Shown piece after piece: positions 9,298 through 16,805 of a DNA stretch of 64,000 nucleotides (position 1 is the stretch's first letter; every line of letters begins with the position of its first letter). This stretch comes from Cellulophaga sp. BC115SP (GTDB lineage: Bacteria; Bacteroidota; Bacteroidia; Cytophagales; Spirosomataceae). A program made the position numbers and the translations under genes. The stretch is from assembly GCF_009905545.1 (NCBI RefSeq), contig NZ_JAAALB010000003.1:281341-345340 (forward strand), in the 5' to 3' direction. The notes beneath the pieces were generated by a model. That model saw only the letters and a program-made list of their open reading frames with translations. It was not told where the DNA came from and searched no databases.

Positions 9298-10530
9298 CTA
9301 CTTGAATTTTGCGTAAAGGGTAATAGTATTAGAATTCAAGCCATTCGAGCGCATATAGTGTCCATAGCGAAGCTCGAGCGAAGCCCAGCTTTGGATACCA
9401 AATACACCATGAGGAGGCATAATACGAATACCCGTGCCTACCATATTGCTATTAAGTTTCGATAAATCGTAGTCACTTGTATAATATTGGTCACTCAATT
9501 TATGCACACCATAAGCGGCAAAGTAGTCCGCCGCAGTTTGCGTATAATAACGATAGTATGGACTCAAGGTTAGGAATGGCGTCATTTTGATTGGCGTTTC
9601 CAATTCAAATGTATGAGCCTTTACGCCCCAGTTGTCTTGATAATAACGATAGAATGTACGAATTACGACTTTGTTTCCTGCAAAGTAATTCAAACGAGCA
9701 CCAATAGGTAATTTGAAACGGGTATCAGGAAGTTCTTCTGATTTTACAGTTCCATCTGTGAAATATACACGTTGATATTTGGTAGCCAACAAACCTGCCT
9801 GATAGGCTGGGTCAACCGTTAGTAACACTTGCATTCTTTTATTGATAACTTGTGCCAAAGAGAATGAGGAACTGTAAGAGTTACGAGGTTTATAGTCAAC
9901 TGGATATGGGTCATTTTCGCCACCTGATCCATAGAAATAAAAAGTGCCATCTGGACGGTAAATTGTACGAAGTTCGGAAGGTAAAATTACTTTCCATGTA
10001 TCAAAGAATGCGTTGACTTTGGCACTAAACTCGCGATTCCCGTCTTTAGATGTTTTTGAAAAATTTAGTCCTGTTCCATACGATTGGTAGTCGTATTCGG
10101 TCGAATAAGAGGCTACTGCTCCGAAGGTTGTTCCTTTTTTGGCATTATTCACACTCCATGCCAACGACGGATAGATACGCTTATCAGTCATGGAAGCAGA
10201 GGATACAGTGTAAGGATCGATTTTGTCTGAGGATGCCGATGAATAAGCATCTACGCCTAATTCAAAAGTAAAAAAATGCTGACGAGCCTTGCTATCCCAT
10301 TTCGAGAAACGAATATCAAAGGTATTACCAAAATCGGTTAATTTTTCGGTACCAATACCGCCCGTTACAGCCGAGTTGTTACCATCTTGATGATAGTAAC
10401 TAGACACAATATTAATTTCTTCTACTTTTAACTTACGGCTTTGGTAATTGCTAGTATCCGCCGTTTTTTGAGCAGATGCACTAAGAAGTACACCCATATA
10501 TAAACCTATCGCCAGTGTAAGCTTTTTCAT
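9298..10530 (-). CDS. DUF3570 family outer-membrane beta-barrel protein
   Basis: This 410-aa protein has a Sec signal peptide ending near SASA-QK. The rest is a succession of aromatic-girdled amphipathic strands with internal features recognisable for DUF3570 (an early VSSYYHQDGNNSAVTGGIGTE block, repeated YYRYY motifs) and a C-terminal strand ending in YAKFK. DUF3570 proteins are predicted outer-membrane barrels that commonly occur beside DUF4266, ApbE and thioredoxin genes, exactly the arrangement seen here. It is the last gene of the minus-strand series, 12 bp after the DsbD-N-like gene. Its biochemical role is not established. Channel or scaffold for the locus is inference. Confidence 0.8.
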   Translation of the reverse strand: MKKLTLAIGLYMGVLLSASAQKTADTSNYQSRKLKVEEINIVSSYYHQDGNNSAVTGGIGTEKLTDFGNTFDIRFSKWDSKARQHFFTFELGVDAYSSASSDKIDPYTVSSASMTDKRIYPSLAWSVNNAKKGTTFGAVASYSTEYDYQSYGTGLNFSKTSKDGNREFSAKVNAFFDTWKVILPSELRTIYRPDGTFYFYGSGGENDPYPVDYKPRNSYSSSFSLAQVINKRMQVLLTVDPAYQAGLLATKYQRVYFTDGTVKSEELPDTRFKLPIGARLNYFAGNKVVIRTFYRYYQDNWGVKAHTFELETPIKMTPFLTLSPYYRYYTQTAADYFAAYGVHKLSDQYYTSDYDLSKLNSNMVGTGIRIMPPHGVFGIQSWASLELRYGHYMRSNGLNSNTITLYAKFK

Positions 10531-10542
10531 GTTTCAATGAAT

Positions 10543-11010
10543 TTAGTGTAACTGCACCTGGAAAGAGTCTTGATGTTGAACACAAGAGCTATTGTTGGTC
10601 GTACACAATTGGTAAATGATTTTGCCTGTAATTTGAGTGTGAGATTCGAGAACTTGAATGGCTTGTGTAAATCGTGCTTTTTTTTCAAAATACACTACTT
10701 GTCCTTTCCAGAATGTGTCCCTCTCTTTGTGGGGATTAATAGATTTTAGCCCTCCAATAAGTTTAAAACTAGCATGGGGCTGAATCACCAAATAAGCAGG
10801 TTTAGGCCCTGGTACAACCTGTGCGTCGCTAGCATATAATTTCCAGTTAGGAAAAATTTGTGCTTCGAGTACAAGTTGAATAGTCTCGCCTTTTTTCGGA
10901 TATTTTTTGGTAGTAGATACCGAAAAATTTGCTCGTTTGGTCTGTGCTTGTAGAGGGGAATAACCTATACAAAAGACAATTAGTAGTATTCTTAAAAAGC
11001 AATTCATCAT
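10543..11010 (-). CDS. DsbD N-terminal-domain-like secreted protein
   Basis: This 155-aa protein has a signal peptide (MMNCFLRILLIVFCIGYSPLQAQ) and one immunoglobulin-like domain resembling the periplasmic N-terminal domain of protein-disulfide reductase DsbD. The features are NWKLYASDAQ, the proline-rich PGPKPAYLV, and a late YQLCTTNNSSCV holding two cysteines seven residues apart, where DsbD-alpha carries its redox pair. The start is one of two adjacent ATGs (11010, 11007). It lies 3 bp after the DUF4266 gene, so translation is probably coupled. A thiol-exchange role with the thioredoxin of the same locus is plausible but inferred. Unlike full DsbD there is no membrane domain. Confidence 0.7.
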   Translation of the reverse strand: MMNCFLRILLIVFCIGYSPLQAQTKRANFSVSTTKKYPKKGETIQLVLEAQIFPNWKLYASDAQVVPGPKPAYLVIQPHASFKLIGGLKSINPHKERDTFWKGQVVYFEKKARFTQAIQVLESHTQITGKIIYQLCTTNNSSCVQHQDSFQVQLH

Positions 11011-11013
11011 AGA

Positions 11014-11244
11014 TTAGTTACAGCCGCAACCACCGCCTGTTTTACCGCCATTGGCACCCGAAGCACCTTCACGATACAGTTGGAAGTTTTGTTCAAATTT
11101 GACAACCTTACGAGAACTCAATTCCATATCAGAATCATTAATATAGGCCTTTTGGTAAGGCTTTACAGTTTGGCAAGCGCTTGTGGCTAGGCCTCCCATC
11201 AATAGCAATGCTGCTATTTTTATGTTAAAACGTGTTGATTTCAT
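11014..11244 (-). CDS. DUF4266 small lipoprotein with Gly/Cys-rich C-terminus
   Basis: The protein is 76 aa. It has a signal peptide with a lipobox-like TSAC (Cys24), then the family signature VKPYQKAYINDSDM, a short helix-prone segment, and a tail EGASGANGGKTGGGCGCN. DUF4266 proteins are short, exported, and end in this glycine/cysteine pattern; they are usually encoded next to DUF3570 and ApbE. The two terminal cysteines (GCGC) could bind a metal or form a disulfide. The SGA in the tail superficially resembles part of the ApbE flavinylation motif, but the full consensus is not present. It lies 124 bp after apbE and 3 bp before the next gene. Confidence 0.8.
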   Translation of the reverse strand: MKSTRFNIKIAALLLMGGLATSACQTVKPYQKAYINDSDMELSSRKVVKFEQNFQLYREGASGANGGKTGGGCGCN

Positions 11245-11368
11245 ACTGAGAGTCGATTTGTTTGTGAAATATCAACAAAGCTTTGGCAATATGCGAAAAG
11301 TTGAAAATTGTAAAACGGACAAAATATAATTTTACGATTTGGTTATCATCAATTTTCGGACTGCATTA

Positions 11369-12301
11369 TTACTTTATGTTAATATTCCGTGAGGTATAAA
11401 TTTTGTTTTGGTCATCAATAATAATGCAAGCTATCTGTCGCATTTGGTTGATTAAGTCTAGTCCTACTCTGATACCCATCACCATCACAGGAGTAGCCAT
11501 AGCATCAGATAGTTCTGCGTTGGGACTTATAATAGTTACGCTTTGTATGCCTGACACAGGTAAGCCTGTTTGTGGGTCGATGGTATGCGAATATTTTTTA
11601 CCATCAATCATCACATATTTTTCATAATTGCCCGACGTAGCTACAGCCACATCGCTGATCGACAAATACGAAAAAGGACTTTCGCCAGCTTGTGGATTGG
11701 CAATGCCAATGGTCCAAGGTTTTCCATTGGGCTGATTGCCCCAAGTAGTAAGGTCACCAGCGGCGTTGACAATGCCACTTTGTATACCTAACGATTTTAG
11801 CAACTGTTTGGCCTTCTCGGCGGCATAACCTTTTCCGATACCACCAAATCCAATACGCATACCCTTTTCTTTTAAAAAAACCGTGCGACGTTCTGGATTC
11901 AAGATTACATGTTGATAATTAATCAAGCGAACAGACTCTAAGGCGATTTCTTTACTTGGCAAAGCGGTCATGTTGGTATCAAAATTCCATAAGCTTTTGT
12001 CAATCGATCCATAAGTAATATCAAATGCACCTTGTGTCAGTGCTGATATGCGTTGTGCACGAGCAATCAAATCAAACATTTCGGCGTCCACTTCAACAGG
12101 AGCAATCCCTGCCATTGCATTGACTTGATTCGTTTGACTTTGGTCGTTGAAGGTAGTCAGAAGGCGTTCAATACGCTTGATTTCTTCTACGGCTTGGTCG
12201 ATACAACTATTAGCGTAGTCGGCATTATCGCTGACTACGCTAATTTCAAAATAATTACCCATCAAGCGATGACCTTGCTTATGTACTTCGACTTGGCTCA
12301 T
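11369..12301 (-). CDS. apbE: ApbE-family FAD:protein FMN transferase
   Basis: I chose the ATG at 12301 because it begins 1 nt after the stop of the thioredoxin gene, giving 310 aa (MSQVEVHKQGH). Upstream in-frame starts would overlap that gene. ApbE motifs are clear: RLMGNYFEI at the start, GFGGIGKGYAAEKA, the AAGDLTTWG core, YSHTIDPQTGLPV and LSDAMATPVMVMG (the metal-binding Asp-Ala-x-x-Thr). The enzyme moves FMN from FAD onto a threonine of an exported target. Oddly, no start choice gives a signal peptide or lipobox, whereas most Bacteroidota ApbE proteins are exported. No obvious FMN_bind target is encoded nearby, so the substrate is unknown. Confidence 0.88.
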   Translation of the reverse strand: MSQVEVHKQGHRLMGNYFEISVVSDNADYANSCIDQAVEEIKRIERLLTTFNDQSQTNQVNAMAGIAPVEVDAEMFDLIARAQRISALTQGAFDITYGSIDKSLWNFDTNMTALPSKEIALESVRLINYQHVILNPERRTVFLKEKGMRIGFGGIGKGYAAEKAKQLLKSLGIQSGIVNAAGDLTTWGNQPNGKPWTIGIANPQAGESPFSYLSISDVAVATSGNYEKYVMIDGKKYSHTIDPQTGLPVSGIQSVTIISPNAELSDAMATPVMVMGIRVGLDLINQMRQIACIIIDDQNKIYTSRNINIK

Positions 12302-12302
12302 G

Positions 12303-12740
12303 CTATTTGGCATTCGTAATCTTGTTAATTTGAGAGATAAATTCTTCAGGAGGCGTGTTGGTATAGCCATCCCATGTTTTTACGACTTTACCATTGGCAT
12401 CAATCAATAACGTGTAAGGGAATTTACCTTCGGGATTATATTTTTCTGCTAAAGCTTCATTATGCTCAGTTTGCTGTGGGCTTAACTTGTTTTTAGACAG
12501 TCTAGGAAAATCCGCACGAACTAATACCAATTTTTCAGTAGCAAAGTTTTGAAAAGTACCTGTTTCAAAAACATCTTTTTTCAATCTAATACAAGGTACA
12601 CACCAGTCTGAGCCTGAAAAATTCAGCAAAATATACTTGTGTGATTGCGTAGCTTCTTGCTTTGCAGAAGCAAAGTCGGTTTTCCATTCGGGAGCTAGGC
12701 TCAAAAGAAAGGAAATAACAAAAGCACTTAGTATTTTCAT
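12303..12740 (-). CDS. Exported thioredoxin-fold protein (CVPC active site)
   Basis: This 145-aa protein has a short signal peptide (MKILSAFVISFLLSLA) followed by a thioredoxin fold. KYILLNFSGSDWCVPC carries the CxxC redox centre (WCVPC, about residues 46-50), and GKFPYTLLIDANGKVV has the cis-proline strand. The fold type (Cys pair then IRLKKDVF) is close to the thioredoxin_7/DUF255-like group. It heads the tightly packed series with apbE (1-nt spacing) and lies 67 bp after a Rieske gene. A periplasmic reductase or thiol relay feeding the DsbD-N-like protein or the DUF4266 cysteines is the natural hypothesis; it is inferred from context only. Confidence 0.82.
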   Translation of the reverse strand: MKILSAFVISFLLSLAPEWKTDFASAKQEATQSHKYILLNFSGSDWCVPCIRLKKDVFETGTFQNFATEKLVLVRADFPRLSKNKLSPQQTEHNEALAEKYNPEGKFPYTLLIDANGKVVKTWDGYTNTPPEEFISQINKITNAK

Positions 12741-12807
12741 CTTTTTTTAAGTTATAGATGGCTTTATCCGAAAACATAGCCATCGAAGTTGACGTTACTC
12801 TTATGTT

Positions 12808-13221
12808 CTAAGAATAAATACGTAACGAATTTCCAGATAGTTCGGTTTTATACACACTTAATCCTGCACTTGCATAACTATTTAGTCCAACCCCTGCTGT
12901 AGTAAAGCGAGCGCCGTGTTCTGTACAATAAAATTCATTGTTTAGAAATACCACTTTTGTTCTTGCTTCATGTGTACAAATATGCGAACCTGCCACATAA
13001 GTACCTTGCGATGTACGTGCTACTACAACATTGCTATTGATAATATAACCACCGCTATTTTTTAAGGCAGCGTTGGCTGAAGTTGTTAAGTCAAGTGTAA
13101 AATCTACACTTCCTGGGGTTGCAATAGGAGATAAATCAGAGCTTTTACTACATGCAGTAAGAAGAGTCATTAGGGCGGCTCCGCCAAACCCTGCATTTTT
13201 TAAGAATTCGTAACGTGTCAT
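12808..13221 (-). CDS. Rieske [2Fe-2S] lipoprotein (copy 1)
   Basis: This 137-aa protein starts MTRYEFLKNAGFGGAALMTLLTAC, a Tat-like or lipoprotein leader with a cysteine at residue 24. The C-terminal domain has both Rieske ligand boxes, CTH in SHICTHEARTK and CxxH in YCTEHGARF, so it should hold a [2Fe-2S] cluster with two Cys and two His ligands. The boxes are about 20 residues apart, and the disulfide cysteines found in bc1-type Rieske proteins are absent, as in low-potential ferredoxin-type Rieske domains. It is a close paralogue of 13567-14076 but lacks its serine-rich linker. Position suggests it serves as electron carrier for the redox locus downstream; partner unknown. Confidence 0.85.
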   Translation of the reverse strand: MTRYEFLKNAGFGGAALMTLLTACSKSSDLSPIATPGSVDFTLDLTTSANAALKNSGGYIINSNVVVARTSQGTYVAGSHICTHEARTKVVFLNNEFYCTEHGARFTTAGVGLNSYASAGLSVYKTELSGNSLRIYS

Positions 13222-13566
13222 TGTTAATATGGTTAGTAAATGGACTTATTTGAGTTGTGAGTGCTGAATTTGGAGTTTTGTGTTTTAGGCACAAGGCAAC
13301 AGGCATAAGGCAAAGAGTGAAAATTTGTTTTTTAGTAACGATAAATATGTTTTGCCGAATGCCCAAAGCTGAAATCCGAAAGCTAAAATTTAAGATTGTG
13401 CTCGGGGCTTTCAGGTAACGGCTTTCGGCGGTGTGGGTTTTGGAAAAAAGCATGGCTGTGGGTAATAAAAAACATTTTAACACTCTGTGCCTTGTGCCTG
13501 TCGCCTAGTGCCTAAACACATAACTTAAATCTTATTCTGCACGATTACTTATGATTATGAGCAATC
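13222..13566. other. 345-bp gap between the two Rieske genes, mostly a palindromic element
   Basis: The gap is almost filled by a 240-bp element with ~39-bp terminal inverted repeats at 13280-13519. A minus-strand open frame through it is rich in cysteine and lacks coding character. The short flanks must contain any promoter for Rieske copy 1; none is obvious. Confidence 0.6.
13280..13519. repeat. ~240-bp palindromic (MITE-like) element with ~39-bp terminal inverted repeats
   Basis: The left end 13280-13319 (GTGTTTTAGGCACAAGGCAA and on to AAGGCAAAGAGTG) is mirrored by the right end 13481-13519 (CACTCTGTGCCTTGTGCCTG and on to GTGCCTAAACAC) with about five differences in 39. Inside, the sequence is a second, looser inverted repeat built of CCGAAAGC/GCTTTCGG motifs. 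No transposase is encoded. Size and design match the element at 38215-38456, though the sequences differ. Confidence 0.8.
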
Positions 13567-14076
13567 TTATGAAATTTCTAATGTATTACCATTGACGGTC
13601 ACTGTATATACTGCTAAACCTTTGGCTCCATAGCTGTTAAGTCCAACACCAGTAGTGCTATATCTGGCACCATGTTCTGAACAGAAAAATTCACCATTTA
13701 GAAAGGTCACTTTTTTCTTTGGTTCATGACTACAAGTTTGTGTGGCTGCCACATACGTATTTTGAGCAGTACGTGCTACAACAATACTGTTGACAATAAT
13801 ATAACCACCACTGTTTTTTAGAGCCGCATTTGCAGTAGCTGTTAAGTCTACAGAAGCTAAAAGCGTTGAGCCAGAAGAAGAGCCAGACGATGTACCTGTA
13901 CCTGAGGTAGAGCCGGATGTACTTCCCGAACTAGATGAGCTGCTACTACTTGATGACGAACTTGAACTGGTGGTCGAAGTGGGAGTAGGGTCATTATTAG
14001 ATTGGCAAGAGGCAAGCAATGCCATTAATGCGCCTCCCTGAAAGCCCATCGATTTTAAGAACTCATAACGTGTCAT
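13567..14076 (-). CDS. Rieske [2Fe-2S] lipoprotein (copy 2) with serine/glycine linker
   Basis: This 169-aa protein has the same leader as copy 1 (MTRYEFLKSMGFQGGALMALLASC, Cys24) and the same Rieske boxes (CSH in TCSHEPKKK and CSEH in FCSEHGARY). Between them and the lipobox is a 45-residue low-complexity spacer containing 14 consecutive serines followed by GSTSGS-type repeats, absent from copy 1. A flexible tether of this sort would let the domain reach away from the membrane it is anchored to. The gene lies 138 bp beyond the small hypothetical gene 14214-14465 and 345 bp before copy 1, with a palindromic repeat in between. Its electron-transfer partner is unknown. Confidence 0.85.
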   Translation of the reverse strand: MTRYEFLKSMGFQGGALMALLASCQSNNDPTPTSTTSSSSSSSSSSSSSSGSTSGSTSGTGTSSGSSSGSTLLASVDLTATANAALKNSGGYIIVNSIVVARTAQNTYVAATQTCSHEPKKKVTFLNGEFFCSEHGARYSTTGVGLNSYGAKGLAVYTVTVNGNTLEIS

Positions 14077-14169
14077 TGGATGAAAGATTTTGTTAAAATA
14101 TATGGTTAGTCTAAACGTAAAGATGGCACAGGTAATAAGTTTGTAGCAGAAAGATGAACGATTGGTTTC

Positions 14170-14204
14170 AAGATTTCATCCATAAAAACTATGGATGAAA
14201 TCTT
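14170..14204 (-). terminator. Strong hairpin after the S41/hypothetical gene pair
   Basis: Arms 14170-14184 and 14190-14204 (AAGATTTCATCCATA and its complement) pair perfectly over 15 bp with a 5-nt loop, 10 bp beyond the stop of 14214-14465. On the minus strand it is not followed by a strong T run, so it may stabilise the mRNA end or attenuate rather than fully terminate. Confidence 0.5.
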
Positions 14205-14213
14205 ATGGCTATA

Positions 14214-14465
14214 TTATGCTAGGGGATGTTGTTCTACCAAGTCAAAGAAATAAGTCGGATTTTTTTCTGACGATAAATCTTTTAATTCAAATGTAAGTTC
14301 TTGGTTAGCAATCGTAATAGCCATCTGAAAGCCTCTGAAAAGTTTTAACCCAAGTGTTTGTTTGCACCAATAACAACACTGAGAAAGCTTTTGTACAATT
14401 TCATCGTAATGAGGTCTTTGCGGGGTTTTAACCGTGCAAAGTGTCATACTTTCTGATACGTTCAT
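14214..14465 (-). CDS. Hypothetical protein with CC-x-x-C motif
   Basis: The start (ATG at 14465) lies 2 nt after the stop of the S41 protease gene, the main reason to accept this 83-aa frame as real. It has no signal peptide. It contains a cysteine cluster, QCCYWCKQ, near residue 32, and a C-terminal half (MAITIANQELTFELKDLSSE) that looks like two beta strands and a helix. I do not recognise a family. Translational coupling suggests it acts with, or accompanies, the protease; the cysteine cluster could bind a metal or take part in thiol chemistry like the downstream redox genes. Confidence 0.5.
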   Translation of the reverse strand: MNVSESMTLCTVKTPQRPHYDEIVQKLSQCCYWCKQTLGLKLFRGFQMAITIANQELTFELKDLSSEKNPTYFFDLVEQHPLA

Positions 14466-14467
14466 AA

Positions 14468-15922
14468 TTATTTGTTAATTAATTTGGGGAGATAGTTTTT
14501 GATCATAAATTTCTCGTTCCTCATCGGATTATCTGCATAATTTTCATGGGAGGTGTAATTTAATAAAATTCCTGCATTCTGACGAGCGCCATTGGTACTT
14601 GGTACCGACACGCCCATCACAGTTAAGGCTTTGTTAAATAACGGCTCATAATCGTTCCCCAGAGGCTGTAACGGCAATACATTGTCATCTACAGCATAAG
14701 TTGGTGCAATTCCGTTTATATTTCCATAGTCTGATTCTCCATTGGCATTTTGAGTAATACCTAACATCATGTAAATTCCCCATTTCCAACGCTTTTGGTC
14801 GTCAGCCACCAGCGTTCCAAAAAGGTTTTTCCCATAGGTATGTTCCCCAATCGTAATTACTTGCATATATGGCTTTAATCCATTGATCACCAGCTCGCTT
14901 GACGATGCTGTTCCGTTAGATGTTAATACGAACACTCGGTTTAGATTATTGCCAATATTATTTTTTTCAATAGAAAAATAGTTGTTAAATATATTGCTTC
15001 CATATTGTTTCGCAAAATAAGTTTGATATTTACTATTGTATTGATCTTTAAAAAAAACCTTATTCGTTGTTAAGTTGTTGACAATCAGTGATGCCAATGT
15101 TGTGGCACTACTGATATACCCTCCTGGGTTAAACCTCAAATCCAATACTAATTCGTTTACTCCAGCAGCTTTAAAGTCTGCAAAAATGCTACGCAACTGG
15201 TTATCGTATTTCAAGGTATCGCCACTGTCAAGTCCTGGCACAAATTGTGTGTAAACCAAATACCCAATGGTTTTATTAGCAGAGGTTTTTTGAACAATGC
15301 TTGAAAATGCTACAGGATTTTCAGTGACCTCTGTTTTAGTAACCGATACAGTATTCGAAGTGGCCGCAATACTGCCATTGGTAATACTTCCTAAAGTAAA
15401 AGTAACCGTTTCGTTACCCATCAAAGATGAAAAATTACTACTAGTAATATTCTGTCCATTGATTTTTACAATAATATCACCTCTGTTTAGTCCTACTACC
15501 GCAGCAGGGCTCCCTGCAATTACTTGAGTTAAAACAAGACCCACATTGGTTTGTGTATTGTCCAAATAACCAAGCATATAGCGAATGCCAAAAACTTTTG
15601 ACACACCATTGAACTCTTTTTCGAGTTCATCAACATCGTCTGTTACCATCGAGAATCTATCGATGGTGCTGCGTTGATATACCAGCTTTTCAAAGAAACT
15701 ATCAGAAGCATCCGTTAAAGATAGCGTACTAATGGCTGGTAACTGATCATACCAATAATATGCGTCTGACATCGTATCATAAATCCACTGATTAATCTGC
15801 TGGGTATTGTCTGTAGGAGTAACTGTTGAGTCTTCCTTTTTTGAACATGCCGTAAACACCAACAGGCTAATACTGACTACGGTTATAAATTTGATGATGT
15901 TGAAACGTAGCATACTATTCAT
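14468..15922 (-). CDS. S41 family peptidase (tail-specific-protease type) lipoprotein
   Basis: The protein is 484 aa. A lipoprotein signal ends in LVFTAC (Cys26). Then comes an N-terminal helical region (about 40-100), a PDZ domain (GSPAAVVGLNRGDIIVKINGQ, near residues 137-160) and the S41 core: LDLRFNPGGYISSA, then TSNGTASSSELV holding the nucleophile serine, and GEHTYGKNLFG holding the general-base lysine. All catalytic elements are present. Such periplasmic or outer-leaflet proteases cleave unfolded or tagged proteins at their C-termini. The gene heads the pair with 14214-14465 and lies 42 bp downstream of the SGNH-like gene, so it may be cotranscribed with it. Substrate unknown. Confidence 0.88.
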   Translation of the reverse strand: MNSMLRFNIIKFITVVSISLLVFTACSKKEDSTVTPTDNTQQINQWIYDTMSDAYYWYDQLPAISTLSLTDASDSFFEKLVYQRSTIDRFSMVTDDVDELEKEFNGVSKVFGIRYMLGYLDNTQTNVGLVLTQVIAGSPAAVVGLNRGDIIVKINGQNITSSNFSSLMGNETVTFTLGSITNGSIAATSNTVSVTKTEVTENPVAFSSIVQKTSANKTIGYLVYTQFVPGLDSGDTLKYDNQLRSIFADFKAAGVNELVLDLRFNPGGYISSATTLASLIVNNLTTNKVFFKDQYNSKYQTYFAKQYGSNIFNNYFSIEKNNIGNNLNRVFVLTSNGTASSSELVINGLKPYMQVITIGEHTYGKNLFGTLVADDQKRWKWGIYMMLGITQNANGESDYGNINGIAPTYAVDDNVLPLQPLGNDYEPLFNKALTVMGVSVPSTNGARQNAGILLNYTSHENYADNPMRNEKFMIKNYLPKLINK

Positions 15923-15964
15923 AAAATTTAGTGAGTTTTATAATGCTTGACTTCTTAGCTAAGA

Positions 15965-16765
15965 CTAATTGTCACATAGCTGGAAATAATATTGATGTTT
16001 ACGAACTTCAAAACGATAGTGTCTTAGTATCTGACTGGCCAACACTCGATGTCCAAGCGCATTGAGGTGCTTGCCATCGGTCAAGAAAAAATAGGGGTGA
16101 GGTTCAATCACCTCCATTGTTTTAAACCAATTGAAATCCTGTGCTTTACAAACGTCTTTAAGAATATCCTCCCCAAGATTTCTTAGCAATTGTGTGCAAG
16201 GATTCAAACTAGGCTGTGGTCCAAGTAAGATTACTTTTTCTTTAAAGTTTTGAAGCAAATTTATCATCACCTTGAGCTTTCGTTCAAAGTGCTTGATTAC
16301 ACCAAGCTTCCCTGTACTCGCCATTTTATTTAATAGCATCCTTTTGATATAAGGAAGACAAGGAAAACTTAGAGATGGTTGCTTCAGAGTAGGGTTTGGT
16401 CGATATAATTCCCGCATTAGTGCCAAATTAGATGGAACAATAATTGCTTTGCGGTACACTTCGTCTGTTTCTACTTGATGATTAAATGAATGGAATGAGT
16501 CACTAAATAAATGTGTCCAAGGACGCTCTCCATCAAGTTCATCTAATCCACTTTGAATGATTATTAACTGATAGTTGGAAATATAATTGCCAAGTCCCAT
16601 GAGCGCCTCGATGGTTTTTTCCATAGAAAAATGTACCAAGGTGTCTACAGTTACCTGCTCGTGGTCGAGTGTGCTTACACTTTCGGTAAGCACATCGACA
16701 AATCCTTTAGATGCAGCGACACCATATCCAAAAACCTGATGCCCACCAATGACCAAGATTCTCAT
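15965..16765 (-). CDS. SGNH/GDSL hydrolase-like protein lacking the catalytic serine
   Basis: The protein is 266 aa with no signal peptide, so cytoplasmic. It shows the SGNH layout: a first strand and turn (MRILVIGGHQVFGYGVAAS), a third block IIIQSGLDEL, and a last block DGKHLNALGHRVLA with the Asp-x-x-His pair. In block I the usual Gly-Asp-Ser is Gly-Gly-His-Gln, so the nucleophilic serine is missing, and the Gly-x-Asn-Asp of block III reads Gly-Leu-Asp-Glu. The Asp/His dyad is kept. Either it is a non-catalytic binding protein or it uses different chemistry. It lies between a small barrel gene (upstream, 40 bp) and the S41 protease gene. Confidence 0.7.
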   Translation of the reverse strand: MRILVIGGHQVFGYGVAASKGFVDVLTESVSTLDHEQVTVDTLVHFSMEKTIEALMGLGNYISNYQLIIIQSGLDELDGERPWTHLFSDSFHSFNHQVETDEVYRKAIIVPSNLALMRELYRPNPTLKQPSLSFPCLPYIKRMLLNKMASTGKLGVIKHFERKLKVMINLLQNFKEKVILLGPQPSLNPCTQLLRNLGEDILKDVCKAQDFNWFKTMEVIEPHPYFFLTDGKHLNALGHRVLASQILRHYRFEVRKHQYYFQLCDN

Positions 16766-16805
16766 GTTGTATCAATGCTAATTTTTGAACCTGTTCCTCT
16801 ATACG

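Noticed and set aside
13361..13440. Fragment of a degraded insertion sequence
   Set aside because: The interior is itself an inverted repeat of CCGAAAGC words, and no transposase-like peptide is found in any frame.
13148..13483. Minus-strand open frame upstream of Rieske copy 1
   Set aside because: It runs through the palindromic element and overlaps the Rieske gene in another frame; composition is not protein-like.
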